Assembly: GCA_963722555.1 (NCBI GenBank)
Contig: CAVRNQ010000006.1
Span: forward strand, 1,426,001 to 1,490,000
DNA length: 64,000 nucleotides
Reading direction: 5' to 3'
From: Bog-366 sp963722555
GTDB taxonomy: Bacteria > Acidobacteriota > Terriglobia > UBA7540
Below the pieces are notes generated by a model, which worked only from the letters and a program-made list of their open reading frames with translations, was not told where the DNA came from and ran no database searches. The position numbers were made by a program, and so were the translations under genes. Positions 33,997 through 42,284 of this stretch are shown here, piece by piece. Position 1 is the first letter of the stretch; the number at the start of each line of letters is the position of its first letter.

Positions 33997-34349
33997 GTCA
34001 ACGCGTCAACAGGCGGAAAACAGTGGCCCGTGGCTCGCCCGGCTTTCCCACCACAGCGGGCAAAAGAGGGCCGGAGAGAATGGCTAAGTCCGGAGAGAAA
34101 TCCGCAATAGCGTCAAGTGACAAGCGCTGCCCGGTGGCCGACAGGGAGCAGCGCGACAACAGAGGGCAAGGGGGCACGCCGTTCGAAATAATTAGGGCCA
34201 CGAACCTTATGGAGATCCGTGGCCTCAAAGCAATACTTAAAGCGTTACTTTAATATTGGCCCTACAAGACCCCGCGTCATGCTTGGTTGCGGCCAGAGCA
34301 AGTGCAAAGATCGAGGGCTGGACTCGACCGTCCAGCCCCCAGCGTCCGC
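33997..34349. other. 353-bp gap between TPR gene and ppdK
   Basis: No gene seen. At its left edge (33996-34011) lies TGTCAACGCGTCAACA, overlapping the TPR start codon and related to the palindrome at 37301. An AT-rich patch with AATACTTAAAG and TTACTTTAAT lies around 34231-34255. Confidence 0.4.
34315..34338 (-). terminator. Stem-loop terminator after ppdK
   Basis: GGGCTGGAC / GTCCAGCCC, a perfect 9-bp GC-rich stem with a 6-base loop, 11 bp beyond the ppdK stop. The U-tract on the minus strand is weak (TCGATCTTTG), so termination strength is uncertain. Confidence 0.55.
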
Positions 34350-37055
34350 CTACGCTGTCGAGTAGCCCTTCCCCATCTGCTTCTTCAAGGCGGCTTGCGC
34401 TGCCGCGAGACGCGCGATGGGCACACGGTAGGGTGAGCAGCTTACGTAGTTCAGCCCCGCCTCGGCGCAAACCTCGATGGAGGACGGGTCGCCACCGTGC
34501 TCGCCGCAAATCCCCACCTTCAACTTCTCGCGGGTCTCGCGACCTTCCTTGGTGGCGAGCTTCAACAACCGGCCGACCCGCTTGGGATCGAGCACCGCGA
34601 ACGGGTCCGCCGGCCAGATCTTCGCTTTTACGTAAGCGTTGATGATCTTGGCGCAGTCGTCGCGCGAAATCCCGAAGGTGGTCTGGGTCAGGTCGTTGGT
34701 GCCGAAGCTGAAGAACTCGGCTTCCTGGGCGATCTCGCCCGCCGACAACGCCGCCGCCGGGAGCTCAATCATCGTGCCTACCAGGTAGTCCACCGCGACA
34801 CCCTTCTTCTGGAAGACTTCCTTGGCGACCCGGTTCACGATCTCCTTCTGCGCTTGCAACTCCTTTACATCGCCGACCAGAGGGATCATAACTTCAGGCT
34901 TTGCTTCAATTCCCTTTTTCTTGCAGTCGCAAGCCGCTTCGAAGATGGCGCGCGCCTGCATCTCCGAGATCTCCGGATACATGATGCCCAGCCGGCAGCC
35001 GCGCAAACCGAGCATGGGGTTGAATTCATGTAATCCTTCAACTACTTCCAGTATCTTCCTGAGTTGAGGTAGCTTAGGACTCCTCTTCTTTGTAACTTCC
35101 AGGGTCGCGATCTCGACCATCAACTCTTCCCGCTTGGGCAGGAACTCGTGCAGCGGCGGGTCGAGCGTGCGAATGGTAACCGGCAATCCGTGCATGGCCT
35201 TGAAGAGCCCGTAGAAATCCTTGCGCTGCATGGGCAGGAGTTTCGCCAAAGCCGCGCGGCGTTCCTTCTCGTACTTGGCTGCTTCCTTGGGATCCTGCGT
35301 GTCCTTGCAGGCCATGATCATGCGCTGTACGTGCGGCAGCCGGTCCTTGGCGAAGAACATATGCTCCGTGCGGCACAGGCCGATGCCCTCGGCGCCGTAT
35401 TCGCGCGCTTTAAGGGCGTCGCGGGGGATGTCGGCGTTGGCGCGCACGCCCAAGACGCGTTCCTTGTCGGCCCACTTCATGAATTCCGCAAAGACGCCGC
35501 TGTGCGGATCGGGCTCGACCAAATCCACTTTGCCCAGGATGACGCGGCCCGTGGAGCCGTCGAGCGAAATCCAGTCACCTTCCTTGATGAGGTTCGATCC
35601 CACCTTGATCTGGCGCGACTTTTCGTCCACTTCCACTTCACCGCAACCTGCGACGCAAGGTTTGCCCATGCCGCGCGTCACCACGGCCGCATGCGAGGTC
35701 ATGCCGCCGCGCGAAGTGAGAATGCCCACGGCCACTTCCATGCCATGAATATCGTCAGGCACGGTTTCGGCGCGCACCAGGATTACCGGATGAGACTTCC
35801 CTTTTACCACGGCATCGTCGGCCGTAAAAACCACGCAGCCGACCGCCGCTCCCGGCGATGCCGGCAGGCCCTTGGCGATGACTTTGAGCGGCTTTGACTC
35901 ATCCAGCACAGGGTGCAACAACTGGTTCAACTGCTCGGGCTCGACCCGCAGCAAAGCTTCCTTGTGGCTCAGCAGGCCTTCTTTCACCATATCCACGGCA
36001 ATCCGCACGGCCGCAGGGCCCGTGCGCTTGCCATTGCGGGTCTGCAGCATGTAGAGCCGGCCTTGCTGGATCGTGAACTCGAAGTCCTGCACGTCCTTGT
36101 AGTGTTTCTCGAGTCGCGTGGTGATTTCGTGAAGCTCGCGGTAAACCTCCGGCATGATCTTCTCGAGCTCCTTGATGGGCACCGGAGTGCGCACGCCCGC
36201 CACCACGTCTTCGCCCTGGGCGTTCATCAGGAACTCGCCGTAGAACTCCTTGGCGCCCGTGGCCGGATTGCGCGTAAAGCCCACGCCCGTGCCAGAGGTA
36301 TCGCTCATGTTGCCGAACACCATGGTCTGGACGCTCACGGCCGTCCCCAGGTCATCGGAGATCTTGTTCATGCGCCGGTAGGTCTGGGCGCGGGGGTTGT
36401 ACCAGGAACGGAACACCGCCTCAATGGCCATGTTGAGCTGCACAAGCGGATCCTGCGGGAAGTCCTTGCCGGCTTCCTTGCGAACCACCTTCTTGTAGTC
36501 GGCAATAACGGTCTTGAGATCATCGGCGGTCAGTTCGGTGTCGAGCTTGATTTTCATTTTCTTCTTCCGGCCGTCAAAAACGTGCTCGAACCTGTCCTTG
36601 GGGATTTCCATCACCACGTTGCCGAACATCTGGATGAAGCGCCGGTAGCTGTCGTAAGCGAAGCGCGGATTATTCGATTTGCGCGCGATCACTTCCACCA
36701 CCGTGTCGTTCATGCCCAGGTTCAGGATGGTGTCCATCATGCCGGGCATGGAAAACTTGGCGCCCGAACGCACGGAAACCAGCAACGGGTTGTCCACTTC
36801 GCCAAGCTTCTGCCCGAGTAGCGCCTCGAGCTTCGCGAGCGCCTCGTCCTTCTGGCTCAGGATGTCAGCGGGCGTCTGGTTCTGGTTCTGAAAGTAGAGT
36901 CGACAGGCGGAAGTCACAATGGTGAATCCGGGAGGAACCGGCAAGCCGGCGTTGGTCATTTCCGCCAGGCCTGCGCCTTTGCCTCCCAGGACATCCTTCA
37001 TGGTCCCGTGGCCATCCGCCTTGCCGCCACCAAAAAAATAGACGTACTTCTCCAT
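34350..37055 (-). CDS. ppdK: Pyruvate, phosphate dikinase
   Basis: 901 residues, full length. It interconverts pyruvate, ATP and Pi with PEP, AMP and PPi, linking glycolysis and gluconeogenesis. The nucleotide-binding domain opens KYVYFFGGGKADGHGTMKDVLGGKGAGLAEM. The phosphohistidine domain has the catalytic His in GGMTSHAAVVTRGMGKPCVAG (Thr/His signature). The PEP-binding barrel carries CRTEHMFF, LNPMLG-equivalent FNPMLGLRGCRLGI, GTNDLTQTTFG and the catalytic Cys in GICGEHGGDP. It is a single gene with its own stem-loop downstream and a long non-coding leader region upstream. Confidence 0.98.
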   Translation of the reverse strand: MEKYVYFFGGGKADGHGTMKDVLGGKGAGLAEMTNAGLPVPPGFTIVTSACRLYFQNQNQTPADILSQKDEALAKLEALLGQKLGEVDNPLLVSVRSGAKFSMPGMMDTILNLGMNDTVVEVIARKSNNPRFAYDSYRRFIQMFGNVVMEIPKDRFEHVFDGRKKKMKIKLDTELTADDLKTVIADYKKVVRKEAGKDFPQDPLVQLNMAIEAVFRSWYNPRAQTYRRMNKISDDLGTAVSVQTMVFGNMSDTSGTGVGFTRNPATGAKEFYGEFLMNAQGEDVVAGVRTPVPIKELEKIMPEVYRELHEITTRLEKHYKDVQDFEFTIQQGRLYMLQTRNGKRTGPAAVRIAVDMVKEGLLSHKEALLRVEPEQLNQLLHPVLDESKPLKVIAKGLPASPGAAVGCVVFTADDAVVKGKSHPVILVRAETVPDDIHGMEVAVGILTSRGGMTSHAAVVTRGMGKPCVAGCGEVEVDEKSRQIKVGSNLIKEGDWISLDGSTGRVILGKVDLVEPDPHSGVFAEFMKWADKERVLGVRANADIPRDALKAREYGAEGIGLCRTEHMFFAKDRLPHVQRMIMACKDTQDPKEAAKYEKERRAALAKLLPMQRKDFYGLFKAMHGLPVTIRTLDPPLHEFLPKREELMVEIATLEVTKKRSPKLPQLRKILEVVEGLHEFNPMLGLRGCRLGIMYPEISEMQARAIFEAACDCKKKGIEAKPEVMIPLVGDVKELQAQKEIVNRVAKEVFQKKGVAVDYLVGTMIELPAAALSAGEIAQEAEFFSFGTNDLTQTTFGISRDDCAKIINAYVKAKIWPADPFAVLDPKRVGRLLKLATKEGRETREKLKVGICGEHGGDPSSIEVCAEAGLNYVSCSPYRVPIARLAAAQAALKKQMGKGYSTA

Positions 37056-37300
37056 GATTGCTCCTTTCGATTTGTCAGGTCTTAGTTGTGGGTCGTCGGT
37101 TCAAAGTTAAAGGTTCGAAGTTCAAGGTTCTTTGCGGTCCGTTTTCCGTGGACAGTGGATAGCTCCCAGGCCGCCGTCAATGCCGCGGGCGCGAAGTCGT
37201 TGCCCTGCTACCGCCCGATATACGTAGCCAGTAAGTAACCCTCTATTCTGGCTCATTTCCTGCGCTTTTGCAACGGACAACTGACCAGGGACCGTCTTGC

Positions 37301-37320
37301 CATGTTGACGCGTCAACATG
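37301..37320. promoter_or_regulatory. Perfect 20-bp palindrome, possible operator
   Basis: CATGTTGACGCGTCAACATG is self-complementary over all 20 bases and lies about 245 bp upstream of ppdK. Related half-sites occur at 33996-34011 (TGTCAACGCGTCAACA, overlapping the TPR gene start) and 41623-41638 (TGTCAACGCGCCGACA, just upstream of recO). Confidence 0.45.
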
Positions 37321-37325
37321 AAAGC

Positions 37326-37360
37326 CGGGACTCGGGATTCGGGACTCGGGACTCGGGAAT
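37326..37360 (+). repeat. Five tandem 7-bp units (CGGGACT)
   Basis: CGGGACT, CGGGATT, CGGGACT, CGGGACT, CGGGAAT in direct succession next to the 20-bp palindrome. Likely length-variable by slippage. Confidence 0.8.
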
Positions 37361-37420
37361 AGACAGCCTGTTCCAACCCTTCTCAAATCCCGGGCACGCC
37401 AGAATCGCATCAGTGCATTT

Positions 37421-37486
37421 ACCGCCGAGACGCAGAGAAAAGACCCATGCCTTTCAAAACTCTGCGCCTCCGCGCCTCTGCGGTGA
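37421..37486. repeat. Inverted repeat of the ACCGC(A)GAGGCGCAGAG type
   Basis: The left arm ACCGCCGAGACGCAGAG pairs imperfectly with the right arm CTCTGCGCC...GCGGTGA. A similar-style element lies at 56.9 kb. It is placed just beyond the 3' end of glyS. Confidence 0.6.
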
Positions 37487-37498
37487 GGGGGTTCCCTG

Positions 37499-39766
37499 TT
37501 ACTGTTCTTCCGCGATCTCCGCAAAATGCGCGATACCGGAGAAGAGTTCATCCAACTTCTTCAGCAAGCGCAGCCGGTTCTGGCGCATTTCCCGATCCTC
37601 TGCCATCACCAGCACCTTGTCGAAAAACCGATCCACGGCCGGGCGGAGTGTGGAGATCGCTTCCAGCGCACGCCTGTAATCGCGGCCTGCACGCAGGCGG
37701 CCAGCTTCCGCAGCGGAGTTCTGGTAGGCGGCATAGAGTTCCTTTTCCTGATCCTCTCGCAAAAGCTCTGAGGAGACTTCTCCCAGCTGCCAGTCGGCAG
37801 CGCTTGCTGATTTCGCCAGAATATTCCGGATTCGCTTGGCGGCTGCCGAAAGCGCTTCAAAATCCTCGCCTCCCCGCAACACTTCCATTGCCTCAACCCG
37901 CGCCAGCACGTCCAGGGGCACATCACCGCCCGCAGCCATGACCGCCCGCACGGTATCGTACCGAAACCCCCGGATATTCTCCAGGTAATAGCGAAGCCGG
38001 TCACGGAAAAAAGCAAGAAGTGGCCCGTAGACTTCATTACCCGGACGCTTCGTGTCAAAATCGAGCCGGGCGTAGCTTCCCTTAATCAACTGCTGCAAGT
38101 CGATTGGGAGGCTGAATTCAAGTAATACTTTAATTATCCCGGCCGCGTGCCGACGCATCGCGAAGGGGTCATTCGAACCCGTTGGCTCCAGTCGAGCCGT
38201 GTACCCGGCGAGGACTGCGTCGAACTTATCGATAAACGACGTGAGCGCGCCCAGGATGGTGCGGGGGCAGGAACCTTCAAACCCTTGGGGCAGATAATGC
38301 TCTTTGATCGCGTCGCTGACCTCTTTGGGCTCTTTCTGCGCCTCAGCATAGAGGCCGCCGACAACGCCTTGCAGCTCAGGGAATTCCTGAACCATCTGAG
38401 TGGTCAGATCGCACTTCGATAGTTGGATGGCAGTTCGCAGGTGGCCAACGAGCGCTGCGGGAAGGACCTCGGGCCGTGCCACCTCATCCGCGATTAACTG
38501 CATGCGCTTGACCTTGTCGCGATATGTCCCGACCTTTGCGTGGTAGGTCACACGATCGAGCAGCCCCGTGTCAATCCGATCGCGCAAAGTAAGGTGCTGG
38601 TCGCCCGCCCAGAAGAACTCCGCGTCGCGGAAGCGCGCGGCCAGTACGTGCTCATGCCCCTGGCGGATCAGGCCCTGGGCATCCGAGTCCATATTGAGCA
38701 CGGCCACGAAATACGGGCGCAGGCTGCCCTGCTGGTCCTCCACGGCGAAGTAGCGCTGATGGTCGCGCATCACGGTGATGAGGATTTCCCGCGGCAGGTG
38801 CAGGAAACGCTCGTCGAAGCTCCCCAGCGCGGGCCGCGGCCACTCCGTGGAGTTCGAGATCCAATCCGCCAACCATTCATCCGGGACGAGTTGGAGCGCA
38901 GCCTTTGCCGTCAGCCCACGCGTTTCTTCGGTAAAGCGATCGCGTCGCCGTTCATAGTCAATTTCTACATGCGCTTGCACCAATTTATTCACGTAATCCT
39001 TGAAGGCTGTTACGGGCAGCGGCTCCCCGCCTTTGGCACGATGCCCGAAGGTGAAACCCCCGGCCTTCACGCCCAGGATTTCGAAATCAACCGTCTGCGC
39101 TTGCTGCCCTTCTCCCAGGATGGCCACAATCCAGCGAATGGGCCGGACGAAACGCGGCGCGGATTTCGCCGTCCAGTACATGCTCTTGGGGAAGCTCAGT
39201 CCGAGAATGGCGGCGGGCAAGAGCTCCGCCAGCAGCTCACGGGCAGGTCGTCCCTCGGTGGTTTTCCTCAAGGACAGGTATTCCCCTTTCGGCGTGGTCG
39301 TGCGGATCAGATCTTCCAGGCGGCCGGAGTTCTTCTGTGCGAAGCTCTCCGCCGCGCGGGTGTACTTCCCTGCCGCATCGACGGCCACCTTGACGGGGGG
39401 CCCCAGAACATCTTCAACCTTGTCGGGCTGTTGAGCCAACAAGGCGGGGACGTAAACCACCAAGCGGCGGGGAGTCGAATAGGTTTGCAGGGGCGCTCCC
39501 CGATCCGATCGGGGCAGGTCGCGAACCGCCCCTACGCCTGTTTCCGGGGATGGGTCGGTGGCGGGCAATAATCGAGCTTCTGCGAGTGCCGCCAGGACGC
39601 GCGCGCCGAGGCCTTTCTCGGCGTCCCGCAGGAAGCGCGCGGGGATTTCTTCGCAGCCGACTTCGAGGAGCAACGGCAGGGTCTGGGCGGCCGCATCCTT
39701 CCGCGCCGCCCGCTTCGTGCGCGTTTCCAGTTTCGAGTTCTCTGCTTCGACCTGCAACAAACTCAT
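37499..39766 (-). CDS. glyS: Glycyl-tRNA synthetase beta subunit
   Basis: 755 residues. It is the tRNA-binding subunit of the alpha2beta2 GlyRS. The start region LLLEVGCEEIPARFL is the conserved opening of GlyS, RFVRPIRWIVAILG and FPKSMYWTAKSAPRFVRP follow, then an HD-like domain and a C-terminal anticodon-binding region (DRFFDKVLVMAEDREMRQNRL). It overlaps the glyQ stop by four bases, so the two are translationally coupled. An unusually AT-rich codon run encodes KVLLEF near 38122. Confidence 0.97.
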   Translation of the reverse strand: MSLLQVEAENSKLETRTKRAARKDAAAQTLPLLLEVGCEEIPARFLRDAEKGLGARVLAALAEARLLPATDPSPETGVGAVRDLPRSDRGAPLQTYSTPRRLVVYVPALLAQQPDKVEDVLGPPVKVAVDAAGKYTRAAESFAQKNSGRLEDLIRTTTPKGEYLSLRKTTEGRPARELLAELLPAAILGLSFPKSMYWTAKSAPRFVRPIRWIVAILGEGQQAQTVDFEILGVKAGGFTFGHRAKGGEPLPVTAFKDYVNKLVQAHVEIDYERRRDRFTEETRGLTAKAALQLVPDEWLADWISNSTEWPRPALGSFDERFLHLPREILITVMRDHQRYFAVEDQQGSLRPYFVAVLNMDSDAQGLIRQGHEHVLAARFRDAEFFWAGDQHLTLRDRIDTGLLDRVTYHAKVGTYRDKVKRMQLIADEVARPEVLPAALVGHLRTAIQLSKCDLTTQMVQEFPELQGVVGGLYAEAQKEPKEVSDAIKEHYLPQGFEGSCPRTILGALTSFIDKFDAVLAGYTARLEPTGSNDPFAMRRHAAGIIKVLLEFSLPIDLQQLIKGSYARLDFDTKRPGNEVYGPLLAFFRDRLRYYLENIRGFRYDTVRAVMAAGGDVPLDVLARVEAMEVLRGGEDFEALSAAAKRIRNILAKSASAADWQLGEVSSELLREDQEKELYAAYQNSAAEAGRLRAGRDYRRALEAISTLRPAVDRFFDKVLVMAEDREMRQNRLRLLKKLDELFSGIAHFAEIAEEQ

Positions 39767-40755
39767 GCCGTCTGCACCTCTGCGGGCTGCGCTTGCCGAT
39801 CAAGATAGATTGCGGCGACGGCGCAGGCCAGTTTGCGCACGCGCGCGATCAGCGCCACGCGCTCCGTCACACTGATGGCGCCGCGCGCGTCGAGAATATT
39901 GAACAGGTGGGAGCATTTGAGGCACAGGTCGTAAGCCTTGCGCAGGGGGAATCTCTGCTTTAATACTTTACTTGAACTATCGTCCGTATCTTGCTCACCA
40001 GAAGTGCTCTTGTTTGCACGACTCTTCCACGGATAATTCCCCAGCAGTCGCGCCGCTTCACCCTCGTACAGGTCCAGAAGGCTGCGGCAGGTCGCGGGGT
40101 CGGCGGCCTCGAAGTCATAGACGGAGAACTCGAGTTCTTCCGCGTGCCGCATGTCGCCATAGGTCACGGTATCGTTCCAGCGCACCTGGTAAACGTTCTC
40201 GACGTTCTGCAGGTAGGCCGCGATGCGGTCCAAGCCATAGGTCAACTCGACGCTGATGGGCTCAAGATCCACGCCTCCCGACTGCTGGAAGTAGGTGAAC
40301 TGCGTAACCTCCAACCCATCCAGCATGACCTGCCATCCGATGCCCCAGGCCCCCAGGGTCGGGGCTTCCCAGTTGTCTTCCTCGAAGCGGATGTCGTGGT
40401 GGCGGATGTCAATCCCCAGCGCTCCCAGGCTCTCGAGGTAGATGTTTTGGATGTTCGCGGGCGGGGGCTTCAGGATGACCTGCATCTGCGTGTGCTTGAG
40501 CAGGCGGTTGGGGTTCTCGCCGTAACGGCCGTCGGCGGGGCGGCGCGAGGGCTGCGGGTATGCCACGCGCCAGGGCTGGGGCCCCAGGACACGCAGGAAG
40601 GTCTCCGGGCACATGGTTCCCGCGCCCACCTCGACGTCGTAAGGCAGCGCGATGACGCAGCCCTGCCGCGCCCAGAATTCGCTCAGGCGGAAGAGCATGT
40701 CCTGGAAGTTCAGGGGACCGGGGGTGTTCGGCGGCGATTTGTGGACAGGCGACAT
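39763..40755 (-). CDS. glyQ: Glycyl-tRNA synthetase alpha subunit, with internal insertion
   Basis: 330 residues versus about 300 in most bacteria. It is the catalytic subunit: FQDMLFRLSEFWARQGCVI, GAGTMCPETFLRVLGP, PSRRPADGRYGENPNRL, YFQQSGGVDLEPISVELTYGLDR and the C-terminal SHLFNILDARGAISVTER are all conserved. Around residues 241-268 there is extra hydrophilic sequence (SRANKSTSGEQDTDDSSSKV) where other GlyQ proteins have only a few residues. Its DNA (about 39955-40035) is AT-rich with codons unlike the rest of the gene. The catalytic core is untouched, so the enzyme should be active. Confidence 0.96.
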   Translation of the reverse strand: MSPVHKSPPNTPGPLNFQDMLFRLSEFWARQGCVIALPYDVEVGAGTMCPETFLRVLGPQPWRVAYPQPSRRPADGRYGENPNRLLKHTQMQVILKPPPANIQNIYLESLGALGIDIRHHDIRFEEDNWEAPTLGAWGIGWQVMLDGLEVTQFTYFQQSGGVDLEPISVELTYGLDRIAAYLQNVENVYQVRWNDTVTYGDMRHAEELEFSVYDFEAADPATCRSLLDLYEGEAARLLGNYPWKSRANKSTSGEQDTDDSSSKVLKQRFPLRKAYDLCLKCSHLFNILDARGAISVTERVALIARVRKLACAVAAIYLDRQAQPAEVQTA

Positions 40756-40864
40756 TAGGATGTATGTCTCGTTCTTAGCTCTCAGCTAAGGCAGCGGGCC
40801 TGCGGCCCTCGCTGCTCTAGGTTCTAGCTGACAGCTGATAGCTGAAAGCTAATAGCTGCTTGCC

Positions 40865-41611
40865 TTAGACTTCTTCCTCCATCATTTCCCGGGTGATCAG
40901 CTTGTGTTCCGCATGACTCTCGATGATCGCTTCGAAGAAGCGCCGGGCCTCACGGCAGCCGGGCGGGGCCTTCTCCTGCGCCAGCCAGCGGTCCAGAGGC
41001 GCATGGCAGGCGGTCCGCACCATGGCCAGCGCGAGGCCGGAAACGCGTTGGCTTGCACCCGCCACCCGGCACTCGCGGCAGAGCAGGGTTTCCGAACCCG
41101 GCCCGTAGTAGCCGCCTTCTTCCCCGAGGACCTTCCCGCAGGCGGTGCAGGTTTCAAGGTCCGGCAGAAAGCCCCCCAGGCGCAGAATCCAATAATCGAA
41201 GTAAACCAGCGGCCGGTTGACTTCCCCCGAATGCTTCAGGGCCCGCAGCACCGCCAGCAGCAGGCGGAAGGCGCGTTCGTTCACCTCGCGTTCGGGCAGC
41301 AGCCGCTCGGATACCTCCACCAGGTATTGCGCCGCGAGCTGCACTCGATAGTCCCTCTGCATGTCGAAGAAGGACTCCTCCAGTTCAGCCGAATTCAGGT
41401 GCAGCAGGTCCCGGTTCTCCCGCTCGAAGATCCAAAGCCGCAGGTAGCTCAAGGGTTCGAGTGTGCCGCCATAGCGGCTCTTGGGACGCTGGGCGCCCCG
41501 GGCCACAGCCCTCAGTCGACCCAGTTGTCGGGTAAAGAGCGAAGCGATCTTGTCAGCTTCACCCAGACGGTAGGTTCTGAGGACGATGGCTTCCGTTTCG
41601 CGCAGAGGCAT
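40865..41611 (-). CDS. recO: DNA repair protein RecO
   Basis: 248 residues from ATG 41611 (MPLRETEAIVLRTYRLGEADKI), the family's conserved beginning; an open frame extends further upstream but carries no RecO-like sequence. The N-terminal OB fold has FTRQLGRLRAVARGAQRPKSR. The helical domain is followed by a zinc ribbon CTACGKVLG ... LLCREC (four Cys). RecO loads RecA with RecR at gaps. It lies upstream of glyQ on the same strand across 109 bp of AGCTGATAGCTGA-type simple repeats. Confidence 0.95.
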   Translation of the reverse strand: MPLRETEAIVLRTYRLGEADKIASLFTRQLGRLRAVARGAQRPKSRYGGTLEPLSYLRLWIFERENRDLLHLNSAELEESFFDMQRDYRVQLAAQYLVEVSERLLPEREVNERAFRLLLAVLRALKHSGEVNRPLVYFDYWILRLGGFLPDLETCTACGKVLGEEGGYYGPGSETLLCRECRVAGASQRVSGLALAMVRTACHAPLDRWLAQEKAPPGCREARRFFEAIIESHAEHKLITREMMEEEV

Positions 41612-41704
41612 TCGATGGCCAATGTCAACGCGCCGACAAACCCAAAAGGTTAGCATAGGCGCCCGCAGGCGGGAAGAGAAAAAGGTGCAGTGGGCGATTC
41701 GCGG

Positions 41705-41743
41705 GTGGCGCATACGTTCCGCCTTATGGAATGTATGCGGCCT
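41705..41743 (+). repeat. REP-like palindrome (GTGG-CGCATACGTTCC type)
   Basis: GTGG, imperfect stem CGCATACGTTCC / GGAATGTATGCG with a 6-7 base loop, GCCTT tail. Same class as 58952 and 61911. Confidence 0.65.
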
Positions 41744-41756
41744 TGGAGATTGCTGT

Positions 41757-41795
41757 GCCCGCACACATTCCAGAAAGCGGCATGTATGCGCCACT
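41757..41795 (-). repeat. REP-like palindrome (GTGG-CGCATACAT type, inverted)
   Basis: Minus-strand GTGG, stem CGCATACAT / ATGTGTGCG. It forms a head-to-tail inverted pair with the element at 41705. Confidence 0.62.
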
Positions 41796-42284
41796 CGCGG
41801 GACGGAGGGCTGGCGGGGTAAACTCTCACTACAGGACGCTGCTCTCCCTAGCGCTTAGCTTTCAATATGAGCTGCTGTACGTTGCAGCCAATTTTGAAGG
41901 TTTTACTTGAACCATGTGGAAATCTTCGCGCGTTCCGTGGAAAACACGTTATGTTAACTCACTACCAGCCGCCAAAACATTATCAGACGTGCCTGTGCAT
42001 AACTTCGCCGCCTTCCCAGCTTCGCATCCCGTCGCCCGCCGCGTACTGCGTGGGACTTACTCAGCGGTCACCACGGGGGTTCTCACGCCTGAGGGCTTAC
42101 CATTGCGGCAGGACGTTTAAGGTTGAGGGTTGAGGTTGATGATGGCAGGCGAACCAGAGGGAGGATTGACGGCTGCGGGCGGGAAAAGAGAAGCCTGCTC
42201 TGCTGACCACTTCCCTACCCCGCTGTCCGGAGGCGCAGCGGGGCTCGCCCGAGGCCACGGCCATTCCCAGGGGCCGGGCACGCG
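41796..42284. other. 489-bp gap, no gene recognised
   Basis: Short open frames exist (for example 41867-42133) but show no domain, signal or plausible ribosome site. GTTTTACTTGAACC at 41890 resembles AT-rich words in glyQ and glyS. Nothing else is evident. Confidence 0.45.

Noticed and set aside
35913..36821. Plus-strand open frame of 302 codons opposite ppdK
   Set aside because: Antisense shadow; His/Leu-rich with no signal, domain or promoter.
41867..42133. Plus-strand open frame of 88 codons between recO and the UbiD-like gene
   Set aside because: No start context, odd composition and no domain; overlapping frames are equally open.
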